A stretch of 61,966 nt of DNA from Geobacteraceae bacterium (lineage in GTDB: Bacteria > Desulfobacterota > Desulfuromonadia > Geobacterales > DSM-12255): contig JACABD010000010.1 in NCBI GenBank assembly GCA_013377075.1, positions 7,477 to 69,442 of the forward strand, given 5' to 3'. Under the pieces are notes generated by a model, which had not been told where the DNA came from, searched no databases, and saw only the letters and a list, made by a program, of their open reading frames with translations. The translations under genes and the position numbers were made by a program. Shown one piece after another: positions 19,459 through 28,647 of the stretch (the first letter of the stretch is position 1; every line of letters begins with the position of its first letter).

Positions 19459-20011
19459 TCATGCCAAGGGCAGTTGCGGCAGCAGCCCTTGTCGCGGCAA
19501 TAGGGGAGGAGGCAAGCGCGATAAATCTCTCTTCAAGCAGTGTGTCAGAAGTTTTTGCCAGTGCCAGCACGGCCTCAACATCTGTAAGCCCGTCTCCTGC
19601 TTTAAGAAAAGGTAGTAGGTGGATATTGAGCCCCCTGTCAGCAAAGTTCCCCAGCGCTTTGATAGCCTTTGCACGAATTGCCGAATTATCATCGTTTAGT
19701 TTTTCCAGAAGAGCAGGCAGAGTAGAGCGCTCTGCAAGATCCCCAAGCACTTCCACTGCTGCTGACCTTATATCTTCTTCCGGCCTTGATGCACAGTAAA
19801 CAAGCGGCTTAAGAACACCAGCACCACCAATTGTACCAAGTGCGTAAATTGCCCTGATTTTTTCGGCAAGGCCACCTTTTTTCAGCTGATCAAGCACCTC
19901 ATCGAGGCTCTGCCGGCTTTCTAACCGTTCAAGTGCAGCAGCTGCGGCATTAACCACATCAGGATCAGAATCCTTCAGCATACCGATGAGCAGCTCTTTT
20001 CTTTTTGACAT
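19445..20011 (-). CDS. HEAT-repeat protein
   Basis: A 188-aa protein made almost entirely of HEAT/PBS-like helical repeats (VVNAAAAALERL, AIYALGTIGG, AAVEVLGDLAE, AIKALGNFAD, AAAATALGMI). It has no catalytic motif and is a likely protein-binding scaffold. The ATG at 20011 has GGAG 9 nt upstream and is preferred to an in-frame ATG 5 codons earlier. It faces the HEAT/HD-GYP pair and its 3' end overlaps the HD-GYP gene by 14 nt. Confidence 0.8.
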   Translation of the reverse strand: MSKRKELLIGMLKDSDPDVVNAAAAALERLESRQSLDEVLDQLKKGGLAEKIRAIYALGTIGGAGVLKPLVYCASRPEEDIRSAAVEVLGDLAERSTLPALLEKLNDDNSAIRAKAIKALGNFADRGLNIHLLPFLKAGDGLTDVEAVLALAKTSDTLLEERFIALASSPIAATRAAAATALGMINPA

Positions 20012-20032
20012 AATGCTCGGCTCCATAGTAAG

Positions 20033-20053
20033 GCAATATTATCAAAATATTGC
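20033..20053. repeat. small inverted repeat between divergent genes
   Basis: GCAATATT and AATATTGC are perfect 8-bp arms around ATCAA, located between the divergent HEAT gene and the small membrane protein gene. It could be an operator or chance in an AT-rich gap. Confidence 0.3.
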
Positions 20054-20088
20054 AGCTTTACAACCATTACATTCTCAAGGGGTAATCA

Positions 20089-20421
20089 ATGAAAATAAAT
20101 TTCAAGGCTGCACTTCTCTCAGCATTTATCCTCCCCGGCATTGGACAGCTCTACAAAGGAGAGCGGGTAAAAGGGGCAATCCTTCTTGTGCTTGTAAACA
20201 TATTCATGCTTTTATCCCTGTTTATCGTTTTCAGGAAGATGGGGAGTTTTCTTGTTACTGCCAGGGTCTCAGGGGTACCGGAGGCACTTGCTCTTCTCGA
20301 CAACTTGACAAAAACTTCACCTGAAGTTGGTTGGCTGCTTACCGGATTTACCCTGCTTTGGGGGTTTGCAGTCGTGGATGCTGCCAGGCCGATTAAGGAA
20401 GGATCCCCCCTATCCGATTGA
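20089..20421 (+). CDS. small membrane protein of unknown function
   Basis: A 110-aa protein with an N-terminal hydrophobic hairpin (AALLSAFILPGIGQLYKGE followed by a second helix) and a third hydrophobic segment near the C-terminus. The GIGQLYKG motif between helices resembles TM2/DUF5683-type small membrane proteins. The ribosome binding site AAGGGG lies upstream of the ATG. No enzymatic motif is seen. Confidence 0.75.
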   Translation: MKINFKAALLSAFILPGIGQLYKGERVKGAILLVLVNIFMLLSLFIVFRKMGSFLVTARVSGVPEALALLDNLTKTSPEVGWLLTGFTLLWGFAVVDAARPIKEGSPLSD

Positions 20422-20432
20422 AAACGTTTAAT

Positions 20433-20460
20433 TTGACTTACAGTTTTTTATGTGTAATAA
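20433..20460 (+). promoter_or_regulatory. candidate promoter for the KAS III gene
   Basis: TTGACT (20433-20438) and TAATAA (20455-20460) are separated by 16 bp, about 50 bp upstream of the ATG at 20510. Confidence 0.4.
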
Positions 20461-20509
20461 AAATTAGTTACACAACCACTGTTTTATTGCCGAGTACAGA
20501 GGGGGAGCA

Positions 20510-21490
20510 ATGCTCTATTCAGAAATAATCGCAACGGGTTCAGGCCTGGCTGAAAGGGTGATCCCCAATGATTTTTTCAGCTACCTTGTTGAAGATGCTG
20601 ACAACTGGATTCAATCCAGAACCGGAATACGCGAGCGCCGCTTCGTACACCCCCACCAGGCAACATCCGATCTTGCAACCGATGCTGCTAAAAATGCCCT
20701 TTTGCAGGCAGGCATGGACGCAAGCGAACTCGACTGCATAATTGTGGCGACATCCACACCTGACATGTCTCTTCCTGCAACCGCCTGCATGGTTCAGAAA
20801 AATATCGCAGCAAAAAACGCATTCGCTTTTGACATGAACTCGGTATGCAGCAGCCTTGTCTTCGGCATCGATACGGCAGACAGCTTCATAAAGGCAGGCA
20901 AGTGCCGCACAGCAATGGTCATAGGCGCTGACACCTACTCAAAGATACTTGATTTTAACGATAAAGGCTCATGCCCGCTCTTTGGTGACGGTGCAGGAGC
21001 GGTTATTCTTCGTGCCTCAGAGAAGAAAACAGGCTTGCTCAGTTCCATGATTAAAAGCGACGGCAGCGGTTGGGAACTGATTCAGGTCCCCTCTTCCGGT
21101 TCACGCAAACCGGTGACAGCTGAAACAATCGACAATAAGGAAAATTTCTTCTACATGGAGGGGAAAAAAGTCTTTATCTTTGCAACCGACATAATCCCGA
21201 AAATCATTGAAGAGGTTACCGCAAAGGCTGGAATAAAGCCTGCTGATCTGGATTACATCATTCCCCATCAGGCAAACCTGAGAATTATCGACCATATAAC
21301 AAAGAAAACCGGTCTGGCGAGAGAGAAGTTCCTGCTTAATCTTGACCGTTTCGGTAACACTGCTGCTGCCTCAGTCGGCCTTGTCATGGATGAAAACAGA
21401 AGAAACGGCACAATCAAGCCGGGCAGTCTTGTCCTTGTCATGGGCTTTGGCGGCGGACTCTCCTGGGGCGGCCTCCTTATTCAGTTCTGA
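20510..21490 (+). CDS. 3-oxoacyl-ACP synthase III family protein
   Basis: A 326-aa KAS III (FabH-type) thiolase-fold enzyme that condenses acyl-CoA with malonyl-ACP. The catalytic triad is visible: Cys113 in MNSVCSSLVFG, His253 in IPHQANLRI and Asn283 in GNTAAAS. The usual CSGF motif after the Cys is CSSL here. It is outside any fatty-acid biosynthesis cluster, so it is probably a second FabH-like copy with a specialised primer. The ribosome binding site is GGGGG and a candidate promoter sits at 20433-20460. The 3' end overlaps the convergent methyltransferase gene by 14 nt. Confidence 0.9.
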   Translation: MLYSEIIATGSGLAERVIPNDFFSYLVEDADNWIQSRTGIRERRFVHPHQATSDLATDAAKNALLQAGMDASELDCIIVATSTPDMSLPATACMVQKNIAAKNAFAFDMNSVCSSLVFGIDTADSFIKAGKCRTAMVIGADTYSKILDFNDKGSCPLFGDGAGAVILRASEKKTGLLSSMIKSDGSGWELIQVPSSGSRKPVTAETIDNKENFFYMEGKKVFIFATDIIPKIIEEVTAKAGIKPADLDYIIPHQANLRIIDHITKKTGLAREKFLLNLDRFGNTAAASVGLVMDENRRNGTIKPGSLVLVMGFGGGLSWGGLLIQF

Positions 21491-22562
21491 TCGCCCCGAC
21501 CCCTTCAGGAACAGCTATAACCCTGAAGCCGTGGGTCTTCAATATATTTTCAAGCATCGAAGCGGGGATGATTTTATGCCAGCCATCGTGAAAACGATCG
21601 GCAGCAAGAATCATCCCCTCTTTTTTTATCACCCTGCCAAGCTTGCTGACTGCGGCCTCAAGAGCACTCTTCTTATGCAGTAACGGTCCCCCCAGCAATC
21701 CGTTGCAGATCACAACGTCGTATCTGTCCCCCCTGTCCGACAGGTTGCAGATATCATCCCTGAAGAACCTGATCCGGCTCCCGCAATTCAGTTTTGCGAT
21801 CAGACCCTCAGCCTCAATTTCCCTTTCACAGTCGCCCGGAAACCAGCCATGTGCAGCCGCAGCCAGCTCAAGGGGCTCGATAGTGCATCCGTGGATTTCC
21901 GCATCAACCCCGCTTTCAGCAGCCATTTCAGCAATCTCGTATACCCCTTCACCAGTGCCGCAGCCGGCATCGAGGCTCAGGCGTTTTTCTCCCCTGTGCC
22001 GGGAGAGCCAATCCCCGAGAAACCCCTTTTGCCCTGGATAGCGATTATGGCTACCGCCGAAGCGCAGAGGAACAAAAAGCGCATAAAGGAGTTCTCTGCG
22101 AAACCGCTCATCCCTTGCTCCCCGCAGGATGATTGACGCAGGGTTCAGTTCCAGAGAAAACGGCAGAATCCGTTCGAGAGCATCTATCCAGGAAGGAGAG
22201 GAGAAAAGCGGCGCAGCCGGATAAAAGGGGTGATAACGGCAGGAGCGGAGCAACAGGGAGCGGAATGCAGCCTGTATTTCGGTAATCGGCAGGTATATTT
22301 CACTCTGGCATCTTGCTTCAGTGGTGATTATTCCACCTCTGTGCCACAGTGGTGAGGGCGATGTGGAACAGTAGATGTCGAAGCGCTGTTGCAAGCGTCT
22401 GCAAACCCCCTCCAGCTGGGCATCCATGATATTACCCGGCACAAGCAGCTGCGCCAGGGTCGCTTCAAGGGCCAGTGCCCCGCTGTCAGGTGAGAGTGAG
22501 AAATTTTGCAGATCGAATGGTTGGTTCATGATGGAAGGCATGATAGACTTAAGACATGTCAT
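21477..22562 (-). CDS. class I SAM-dependent methyltransferase-like protein
   Basis: A protein of up to 361 aa. The C-terminal half has a Rossmann methyltransferase fold: motif I LDAGCGTGEGVYEIAEMA, the acidic motif II region EIHGCTIEPLELAAAA, a motif near VVICNGLLGGPLL and the post-motif helix region VIKKEGMILAADRF. The first 170 residues are an extra domain I do not recognise. The start is uncertain: ATG codons at 22562, 22541 and 22529 are in frame and none has a good ribosome binding site. Substrate is unknown. Confidence 0.8.
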   Translation of the reverse strand: MTCLKSIMPSIMNQPFDLQNFSLSPDSGALALEATLAQLLVPGNIMDAQLEGVCRRLQQRFDIYCSTSPSPLWHRGGIITTEARCQSEIYLPITEIQAAFRSLLLRSCRYHPFYPAAPLFSSPSWIDALERILPFSLELNPASIILRGARDERFRRELLYALFVPLRFGGSHNRYPGQKGFLGDWLSRHRGEKRLSLDAGCGTGEGVYEIAEMAAESGVDAEIHGCTIEPLELAAAAHGWFPGDCEREIEAEGLIAKLNCGSRIRFFRDDICNLSDRGDRYDVVICNGLLGGPLLHKKSALEAAVSKLGRVIKKEGMILAADRFHDGWHKIIPASMLENILKTHGFRVIAVPEGVGAIRTE

Positions 22563-22864
22563 ACTTCAACAAACTTCGCATAACTATACAGCTGATAACT
22601 GCTTCGCTAAAGCCTCAAAAAAACAGAGAAAGGTTTCTTTTCCCTGAAATAAACGGCCAATCTGAGATTCACCCGGAAGCTTTTTCCCAGTCATTAGCCG
22701 ATCCCGAGCACCTGCTCCGCCCGGACGGCACCTTGGAACTGCACTTTATCGGCGCCGCTTTCCCAGCGGCGCCATTTCTCCTCTCCCGCCTCAAATCATG
22801 CGGCTTCACAGGCTGCAAGGCGATTATGACTTCCCGTGGAATTTTGCTGACAGGCAGAAGGTAA
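22556..22864 (+). CDS. possible small protein, or 3' remnant of a methyltransferase-like gene
   Basis: A 102-aa open frame fills the roughly 300-bp gap between the methyltransferase and galT genes. Its second half (LRPDGTLELHFIGAAFPA, then GFTGCKAIMTSRGILLTGRR) resembles the last strands of a class I methyltransferase, and its third codon positions are GC-rich as in real genes. It has no clear ribosome binding site and starts inside the divergent gene, so it may be a decayed fragment. Treat it as tentative. Confidence 0.4.
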   Translation: MSYFNKLRITIQLITASLKPQKNRERFLFPEINGQSEIHPEAFSQSLADPEHLLRPDGTLELHFIGAAFPAAPFLLSRLKSCGFTGCKAIMTSRGILLTGRR

Positions 22865-22867
22865 TTC

Positions 22868-23893
22868 TCAGATCTCCGCATCCCGCAAAAATGATGCTGC
22901 GTCTTCCGGTGAGGTCGGATTGATGAAAAAGCCGGTCCCCCATTCGAAGCCTGCTATCTGGGTCAGTCTCGGGACAAGTTCGATGTGCCAGTGGTAGTCG
23001 TAGGCGATGGAGTCCCAGTATTCCGGTCTGCCGGGCCTTGACTGCTGTGGGGGGGAGGTGTGGAGGATGAAGTTGTAGGCGGGATCTTTCAAAACGCTTC
23101 TGACTCTTTGCAGCATGTCTTTCATTACCGTGCCCAGCTCGGCAAGTTGCCTGTCGTTCATCAGTGCAAAGTCGTGGTGATGATGCTTCGGGTAGAGACG
23201 CAACTCAAAGGGAAAGCAGGCCGCATAGGGTGTCATGACAACGAACTCGGCGGTCTCGATAACAATTCTTGAACCTTCTTTCAGTTCAAACTCTATCAGA
23301 TCGCAAAATATACAGCGCTCGTGGGTCTCGTAAAACTTCCTGCAAACATGCAACTCCTTGGCCGCCACCGGCGGAGTAAGCGGCACAGCAATCAGCTGGC
23401 TGTGGGAGTGGCTTAAGGTAGCCCCTGCCTGGGCGCCATGATTCTTGAAAATCACCAGATGGCGGAGCCGAAAGTCGTTACGCAGATCGAGGAGTCTTGC
23501 CCGGTAAGCAATGAGGACATTGGCTATCTCGGCGCTGGTGAAATCGGCCATCCCCTTTTTATGATCCGGGGTCTCGACAATCACCTCATGGGCACCAACA
23601 CCGTCGCGGACATCATAGAGCCCGTAACCACGGCTCTTCACTTCCCCTTCAACACGCAAAGCCGGATATTTGTTGGGAATAACCCTCACCTGCCAGCCGG
23701 GGCTGTTAGCCTCTCCATAGCTTCTGATGGCAAAAATTTCCGGTGGCGTCTTACCCTCAAATCCGTAACAGAAAGGACAGGCATCATTTTGCGGGTGCAG
23801 CCGCTCCATGTCGAAGTCACGGGGTCTGCGTCCTCTGTCCGTGGCGATTATCACCCAGTGCTCTTTCAGCGGATCCCATCTAAGTTCTGACAT
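22868..23893 (-). CDS. galT: galactose-1-phosphate uridylyltransferase family protein
   Basis: A 341-aa HIT-superfamily nucleotidyltransferase that transfers UMP between UDP-glucose and galactose-1-phosphate, or a related hexose phosphate. The zinc site CPFC is near residue 40. HGAQAGATLSHSHSQLIAVP and CIFCDLIEFE follow, and YHWHIELVPRL near the C-terminus covers the region of the active-site HxH. No Leloir partners (galK, galE) are next to it. It sits downstream of the GH57 gene, where GalT-type enzymes may instead act on sugar phosphates from glucan breakdown. The start ATG at 23893 lies 19 bp from GH57. Confidence 0.9.
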   Translation of the reverse strand: MSELRWDPLKEHWVIIATDRGRRPRDFDMERLHPQNDACPFCYGFEGKTPPEIFAIRSYGEANSPGWQVRVIPNKYPALRVEGEVKSRGYGLYDVRDGVGAHEVIVETPDHKKGMADFTSAEIANVLIAYRARLLDLRNDFRLRHLVIFKNHGAQAGATLSHSHSQLIAVPLTPPVAAKELHVCRKFYETHERCIFCDLIEFELKEGSRIVIETAEFVVMTPYAACFPFELRLYPKHHHHDFALMNDRQLAELGTVMKDMLQRVRSVLKDPAYNFILHTSPPQQSRPGRPEYWDSIAYDYHWHIELVPRLTQIAGFEWGTGFFINPTSPEDAASFLRDAEI

Positions 23894-23911
23894 TTCAACT
23901 CCAGTTTGTGG

Positions 23912-26104
23912 CTATATCAACCAGGTGTCTAGTTCCAGCTCGCCGCCGGCGTAGAGCAGCTTCATCGGGGCATCAGCAGGCCATCTGCCTATCTCGCTGC
24001 TGTCGCGCAGATGGACCAGGCCCACAAAGATATAGTCTCCGGCCGAAAGATTCAACGGCTTAATCGGCAGAGCGATTTCACAGATTTTTTTAAGCGCAAA
24101 GCTGCATGAAGCATCAAGATCCTGCCAAATGCCGTCAGCCCTTGTCTGGAGCGGCACTGCCTGGGTTTCCGCTGTCATCACCATACGATATTCAGCTTCC
24201 AGAGTCAGGTAAAGCACCAGGATGTCGTCATGCTTGATAAAGCGTTCCAGCGACCCTTCGGCATCAATGCGGAAATAGAGGTTCTTGCTGTCAAAACCGT
24301 AGTAAAAGAGCCGCAGCGATGTCTGGGCGGAATGCATTGCCGATGACTGGCGCGAAAGATCGTAAAGCCCTGCTGCAAGCCACTCGAAGTAATCCCCTGC
24401 CTGGCCGGTGATCTCCGGCTCTATGAAGGCTGACGGGGTGCGGATAAATCCGGCCGGACTCTTCTTCTTGATCGGCTTGTAAAGCTCTGCCGGAATATCC
24501 ATCTCCAGTGAGCGGTAGATGTTCATCAGATGGCGACGAAAGAGAAGATCGAACTGCTCGCCATGGGAGGTGAAGTGATCATCACCGTACCACCAGAACC
24601 AGTCGCTCCCCTGGGCGGCAAATAGATCTCTACAGACACTGGCAAGAAGAGGATCTTCGATCTTTTCAAGGTCATCCACGCCAGCAGCCAGCAGGGCGGC
24701 AAGCTGGGGGCTCTTTCTGACAGCGGCTTCACGGGCCATTGCAATCAAATCCCACCCCGTATTCTCTTCAGGGTGACCGATCCAGATTCCGTAGTTCGAA
24801 TTTATCCACGAACCGGGGTGAATATGGTTAAGCCTTCGCGGCTCGGAGCTTGCGAGAATCTCGGTGCAGGTCGCCGCATGTATCTCATGGGATACGGAGA
24901 GCGCCTCGTACAGGGCTTTCAAGAAATGATAGCCGTTGTCAGGATAGTACTCCCAGGCATTCTCACCGTCGAGGATGACAGAGACGCTGGTTGCATCGGG
25001 CTGGGTCAAACCGATATGCCTGAGACGGTCGATAAAGTCTGCGACAGCCTTCTGCTCCTCCCACTGGGAATAGGTGAAGCCGACAAGATCGGAGAGGGTA
25101 TGGTCCCTGAAAAAAAGGGCTATCTCGTCCCCCCCACTGCTGTAGAGGTAGGGGTGGTAAAGCGCTTCGCGGCCAATGCCGAGCCCCCCGATGGAGGCAG
25201 AGAGAATCCCCTCGTCTGTGGCAGCCCATGAGATACCGCTCTCTGCCATGATAGTAAGCACCTGATCGCTGACAGACCCTTCCGACGGCCAGCATCCCGA
25301 TGGACGAAAGCCGAAGAGCCGCTCGAAGCAGGCTATGCCTGTCATTATCTGGCTCCGTGCATCCTCGGGGCAGGCAAGGTGACGCTCGGGGAGATGGGCT
25401 CGCGGCATGGCGACCGACGCTATCCGGGTATCGCAGAGAAGGGGCATGATCGGGTGAAAGTAGGGGGTTACGGTAAGCTCGATCTTCCCCTCACGATGGA
25501 GTTTGCGGTAAAGCGGTATGATCGACTTGAGGATTCTGCTATGGATATTGAAAAGGAGCGACTTCTCCTGGAAGGTGTAGCCACGCTCCTTGGCAACAAG
25601 CTCCTGCAACTCCGGAAAGCGCCTCCGTGCCGCCTCACCTGTCCAGGCAAGAAAGAAGCAGACCTGCAGATCGAGGATCTCCTGATAACGGAACTGGCGC
25701 AAAAGCCTTGCCGAATCCTCTGCCGGGTTGTCTCCGGCAAGTCTGTGCAGCTCGGCATAGCGGCGGTTAGGTTCGATCAGACGCTGGCGGTTGGCAGCAA
25801 AAAAATTGTTAACGACAAAGAGCCGCTCATCATCACTCATGGTCGATGGATCCATCTTGCCATGAATCAGAAACGGATCGATGGCTGTGCCGGCAGCATA
25901 ATCCTCAAGCTGCTCAAGGAGCGACGGCACAAAGTTGAAGACCGCACGGGCGCCCTCAACCTCATCGACAATTGCCGCCATATCGTAATAATCCTTGACC
26001 GCGTGAAGGTATGTCCATGGCAGAATATATTCGCCACTGACCGGATCCTTGTACTGGGGCTGATGCATGTGCCACATCAGAATGACTGAAAGAGGTTTGA
26101 TCAT
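23912..26104 (-). CDS. glycoside hydrolase family 57 protein
   Basis: A 730-aa GH57 (alpha-amylase/4-alpha-glucanotransferase class) enzyme acting on alpha-glucans. The family hallmarks are the N-terminal LMWHMHQPQYKD, the nucleophile Glu275 in CWPSEGSVS and the acid Asp379 in VILDGENAWEYYP. The last 200 residues form a beta-rich extra domain with IDAEGSLERF and LYLTLEAEY, of a type that follows GH57 cores in Geobacter proteins. There is no signal peptide, so it is cytoplasmic. The ATG has AGGA upstream and a 9-bp gap from the sugar-nucleotide gene. Substrate is inferred to be glycogen or a maltodextrin. Confidence 0.92.
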   Translation of the reverse strand: MIKPLSVILMWHMHQPQYKDPVSGEYILPWTYLHAVKDYYDMAAIVDEVEGARAVFNFVPSLLEQLEDYAAGTAIDPFLIHGKMDPSTMSDDERLFVVNNFFAANRQRLIEPNRRYAELHRLAGDNPAEDSARLLRQFRYQEILDLQVCFFLAWTGEAARRRFPELQELVAKERGYTFQEKSLLFNIHSRILKSIIPLYRKLHREGKIELTVTPYFHPIMPLLCDTRIASVAMPRAHLPERHLACPEDARSQIMTGIACFERLFGFRPSGCWPSEGSVSDQVLTIMAESGISWAATDEGILSASIGGLGIGREALYHPYLYSSGGDEIALFFRDHTLSDLVGFTYSQWEEQKAVADFIDRLRHIGLTQPDATSVSVILDGENAWEYYPDNGYHFLKALYEALSVSHEIHAATCTEILASSEPRRLNHIHPGSWINSNYGIWIGHPEENTGWDLIAMAREAAVRKSPQLAALLAAGVDDLEKIEDPLLASVCRDLFAAQGSDWFWWYGDDHFTSHGEQFDLLFRRHLMNIYRSLEMDIPAELYKPIKKKSPAGFIRTPSAFIEPEITGQAGDYFEWLAAGLYDLSRQSSAMHSAQTSLRLFYYGFDSKNLYFRIDAEGSLERFIKHDDILVLYLTLEAEYRMVMTAETQAVPLQTRADGIWQDLDASCSFALKKICEIALPIKPLNLSAGDYIFVGLVHLRDSSEIGRWPADAPMKLLYAGGELELDTWLI

Positions 26105-26113
26105 ATTGTCCTG

Positions 26114-28627
26114 TTACTGGCTTGAAAGCTCTTTTTTCCATCTGTCAACTTTGCTGCGATACTCGTCAATCAGCTTCTGTGCCGACTTATGTTCCCTTGC
26201 TTCGGCAACAAGGTGGATGAAAGAGCGATACTGATCCGGCAGGAGCAGAAGCCAGTCATCACCGAACAAAACCTTGATACCATCGATGAATGTTGCCTCC
26301 TTCTCAAGGCTATCCTCACTCATCTTCCTCATTATTCCCCCCTTCATCTCCCATGGGCAAGGAATTCTTGTTTGCAGGAAGGCTCTTTGCGGCAAGAGAG
26401 CGGCAATTTTTGAAAGGGGGCGCTCGCTGATTGCAACAAGCTCTATGATCCGGGCAACTGCATACATACCGTCAAAAGCAGGCTGAAAGACAGGGAACGA
26501 GACCTGTCCATCCATGGAGCAGGCCATAATGCTTTCGGGAGAGAGGGATGCTTCAATCATAGCCCGCTCACTGCTCTTTGTCCTGATAACCTGGCACCGC
26601 TTCTCCATGGCCATCTGCTCGACAACTGACGGCGCTGAAACAGGGACGGCTATGGAGCCGCTATCAGCGGACTTTAGCATAAGTGAAACCAAAAGTGGCA
26701 GAAGCTCTGCCGGTTCATAGATTTTGCCCGCATCATCCACAAGAGTAATCTGTTCTGCATCCGGATCGAGCCAGAAACCTGCGGCAGCATCAAGCGTGGT
26801 AACGATCTTCGAGAGCTGCTGAAGCCCCTCCGGCTTCTCCTCGACAACCCGTGCGCCACGCTCTTCATCAACATAGGCATTGAGGCTGATGACCTCGCAG
26901 CCGATGTCATTCAGAAATGTCGGCAGGATCTGTCCTGCCGGAGAGAAGTTGAAGTCAACGACGATTTTCATATTACGTTTGCGCAGCAGGTTTCTGTCTA
27001 TCCCCCGCAGGAAACCCTCTCTGTAGAAATCCACCACCTGGGGCAGTTCTGTTATCCCCCCGGGTTCACGGTGATGGGCACGGCGGAAATTCTCCTTGAA
27101 AAATATCCTCTCGACATTTTTCCCCATTGTCCCGGAAAAATTGAGTCCGTCACCATCAAGAAATACGATTTCTGTTACTGCCGGATCGTCTGTAGACTGC
27201 CTGAAGTAGATGCCACCAACCTCTCCGTATGTATTTAACTTGTAGCGCATTACCGGAGTCGGAATCATTTTCAGGTCGCGGACATTCACCCCGGCAGAGA
27301 GAATTCCTCCAAGGAAGCTCCTTTTAAGCATCCTCGAAGAAAGTGACGCATCTCTGCCGACAAGGACAAAACTCCCCTTGGCAAGGGACGTACCGTAGGC
27401 ACAGCCAAGCTTTGCAACAAACTCAGGAGTCAGTTCAACATTGGTAAGCCCTTTTACGATTGCCCCTTCAAAAAGGAGCTTGCGCCACTTCTCCCCCCAG
27501 ATGAGGTTTGCTGTTACCGTCGCCCCGCCCTCGATTACCTTGCGCGGCCAGATCTTCACATCCCTCTTTATATAGGCATCTTCACCGATTGAGGTATGCT
27601 CAGCAACGATAACCCCCTCTTCGATGACAACCCCCTGGGCAGCCCGAACATTATTGCAGATGACGCTGTCACTGATCTTTGTCCCTTTTTTGAGGTAGAC
27701 ATTGTCCCAGATGACAGAACGGGAAAGCTTTACCCCCTCTTCGATCGTACAGTTGCGTCCGATTACGCAGTCCTTAATCTGCGGGTTTCCGGTAATCTGC
27801 GAGTTATCGCCAACAACGACCATGCCACTCAGCTCGGCCTGGCTGTCCAGTCTGACGTCAGCCCCGAGACGGATATCCCTGTCACTGAAATTCTGCCTTG
27901 CCCCGTCAATCCTTATCTCCACCCGACCTTTGAAAATATCGTGATGGGCTTCCCTGTATGAGTCAGTATTGCCGATATCGCGCCAGTAACCTTTAGCTGA
28001 AATACCGAACAGCGGCTCCTTTTTCTCCAGAAGAAGGGGGAAAAGATTCTGGGAAAAGTCGAAGTTCTCTCCTGCAGGTATCAGTTTCAGTATTTCCGGT
28101 TCAAACACATATATTCCGGTATTTATCGTATCTGATATGACTTCGCCCCAACCCGGCTTTTCCAGAAACTGGACAATCCTCTTCTCTTTGTCGGTTATGA
28201 CAACTCCGAACTGCAACGGATCTTTCACCGAGGTCAGGGTTATGGTGGCTTTTGCCTTTTTCTCATCATGGAATTTGATGATCTTTTCCAGGTTGAAATC
28301 AGTCAGCAGATCGCCGCTGATAACGATGAATCGTTCGTCAAGATACTTTTCAGCCGCTTTTACAGCCCCGGCTGTCCCCATGTCTTCTAGGGGGGTGACA
28401 TAGGTGATTTTTACGCCAAACTCGGAACCGTCACGGAAAAAGTTCTTTATCACAAGGGGTTGATGGTAAAGGAGCATGACCAGATCAGTTATGCCGTGGC
28501 TCTTCAAAAGCTCCACAATATGCAGCATGATTGGGCGGTTCATCAACGGAATCATCGGTTTTGGAAGGCTGCTGGTAAGGGGCTGGATCCGGGTTCCGAA
28601 CCCTCCGGCCATAATTACTGCTTTCAT
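26114..28627 (-). CDS. sugar nucleotidyltransferase / LbH / degenerate phosphohexomutase fusion
   Basis: An 837-aa three-part protein. Residues 1-235 are a nucleotidyltransferase with MAGGFGTRIQPLT, KPMIPL and GD-L-D (metal); 245-370 are left-handed beta-helix hexapeptide repeats; 375-837 have the fold of a phosphohexomutase. It is commonly annotated as mannose-1-phosphate guanylyltransferase/phosphomannomutase. The mutase half lacks key loops: RQSTDDPA (476-483) replaces TASHNP, and LDPDAEQ (620-626) replaces DGDADR. The mutase half is therefore probably inactive or repurposed. The gene lies between a response regulator and GH57 in one operon. The nucleotide-sugar product cannot be fixed from sequence. 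Confidence 0.88.
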   Translation of the reverse strand: MKAVIMAGGFGTRIQPLTSSLPKPMIPLMNRPIMLHIVELLKSHGITDLVMLLYHQPLVIKNFFRDGSEFGVKITYVTPLEDMGTAGAVKAAEKYLDERFIVISGDLLTDFNLEKIIKFHDEKKAKATITLTSVKDPLQFGVVITDKEKRIVQFLEKPGWGEVISDTINTGIYVFEPEILKLIPAGENFDFSQNLFPLLLEKKEPLFGISAKGYWRDIGNTDSYREAHHDIFKGRVEIRIDGARQNFSDRDIRLGADVRLDSQAELSGMVVVGDNSQITGNPQIKDCVIGRNCTIEEGVKLSRSVIWDNVYLKKGTKISDSVICNNVRAAQGVVIEEGVIVAEHTSIGEDAYIKRDVKIWPRKVIEGGATVTANLIWGEKWRKLLFEGAIVKGLTNVELTPEFVAKLGCAYGTSLAKGSFVLVGRDASLSSRMLKRSFLGGILSAGVNVRDLKMIPTPVMRYKLNTYGEVGGIYFRQSTDDPAVTEIVFLDGDGLNFSGTMGKNVERIFFKENFRRAHHREPGGITELPQVVDFYREGFLRGIDRNLLRKRNMKIVVDFNFSPAGQILPTFLNDIGCEVISLNAYVDEERGARVVEEKPEGLQQLSKIVTTLDAAAGFWLDPDAEQITLVDDAGKIYEPAELLPLLVSLMLKSADSGSIAVPVSAPSVVEQMAMEKRCQVIRTKSSERAMIEASLSPESIMACSMDGQVSFPVFQPAFDGMYAVARIIELVAISERPLSKIAALLPQRAFLQTRIPCPWEMKGGIMRKMSEDSLEKEATFIDGIKVLFGDDWLLLLPDQYRSFIHLVAEAREHKSAQKLIDEYRSKVDRWKKELSSQ

Positions 28628-28647
28628 CCGTTATACCTCCATCAGAC

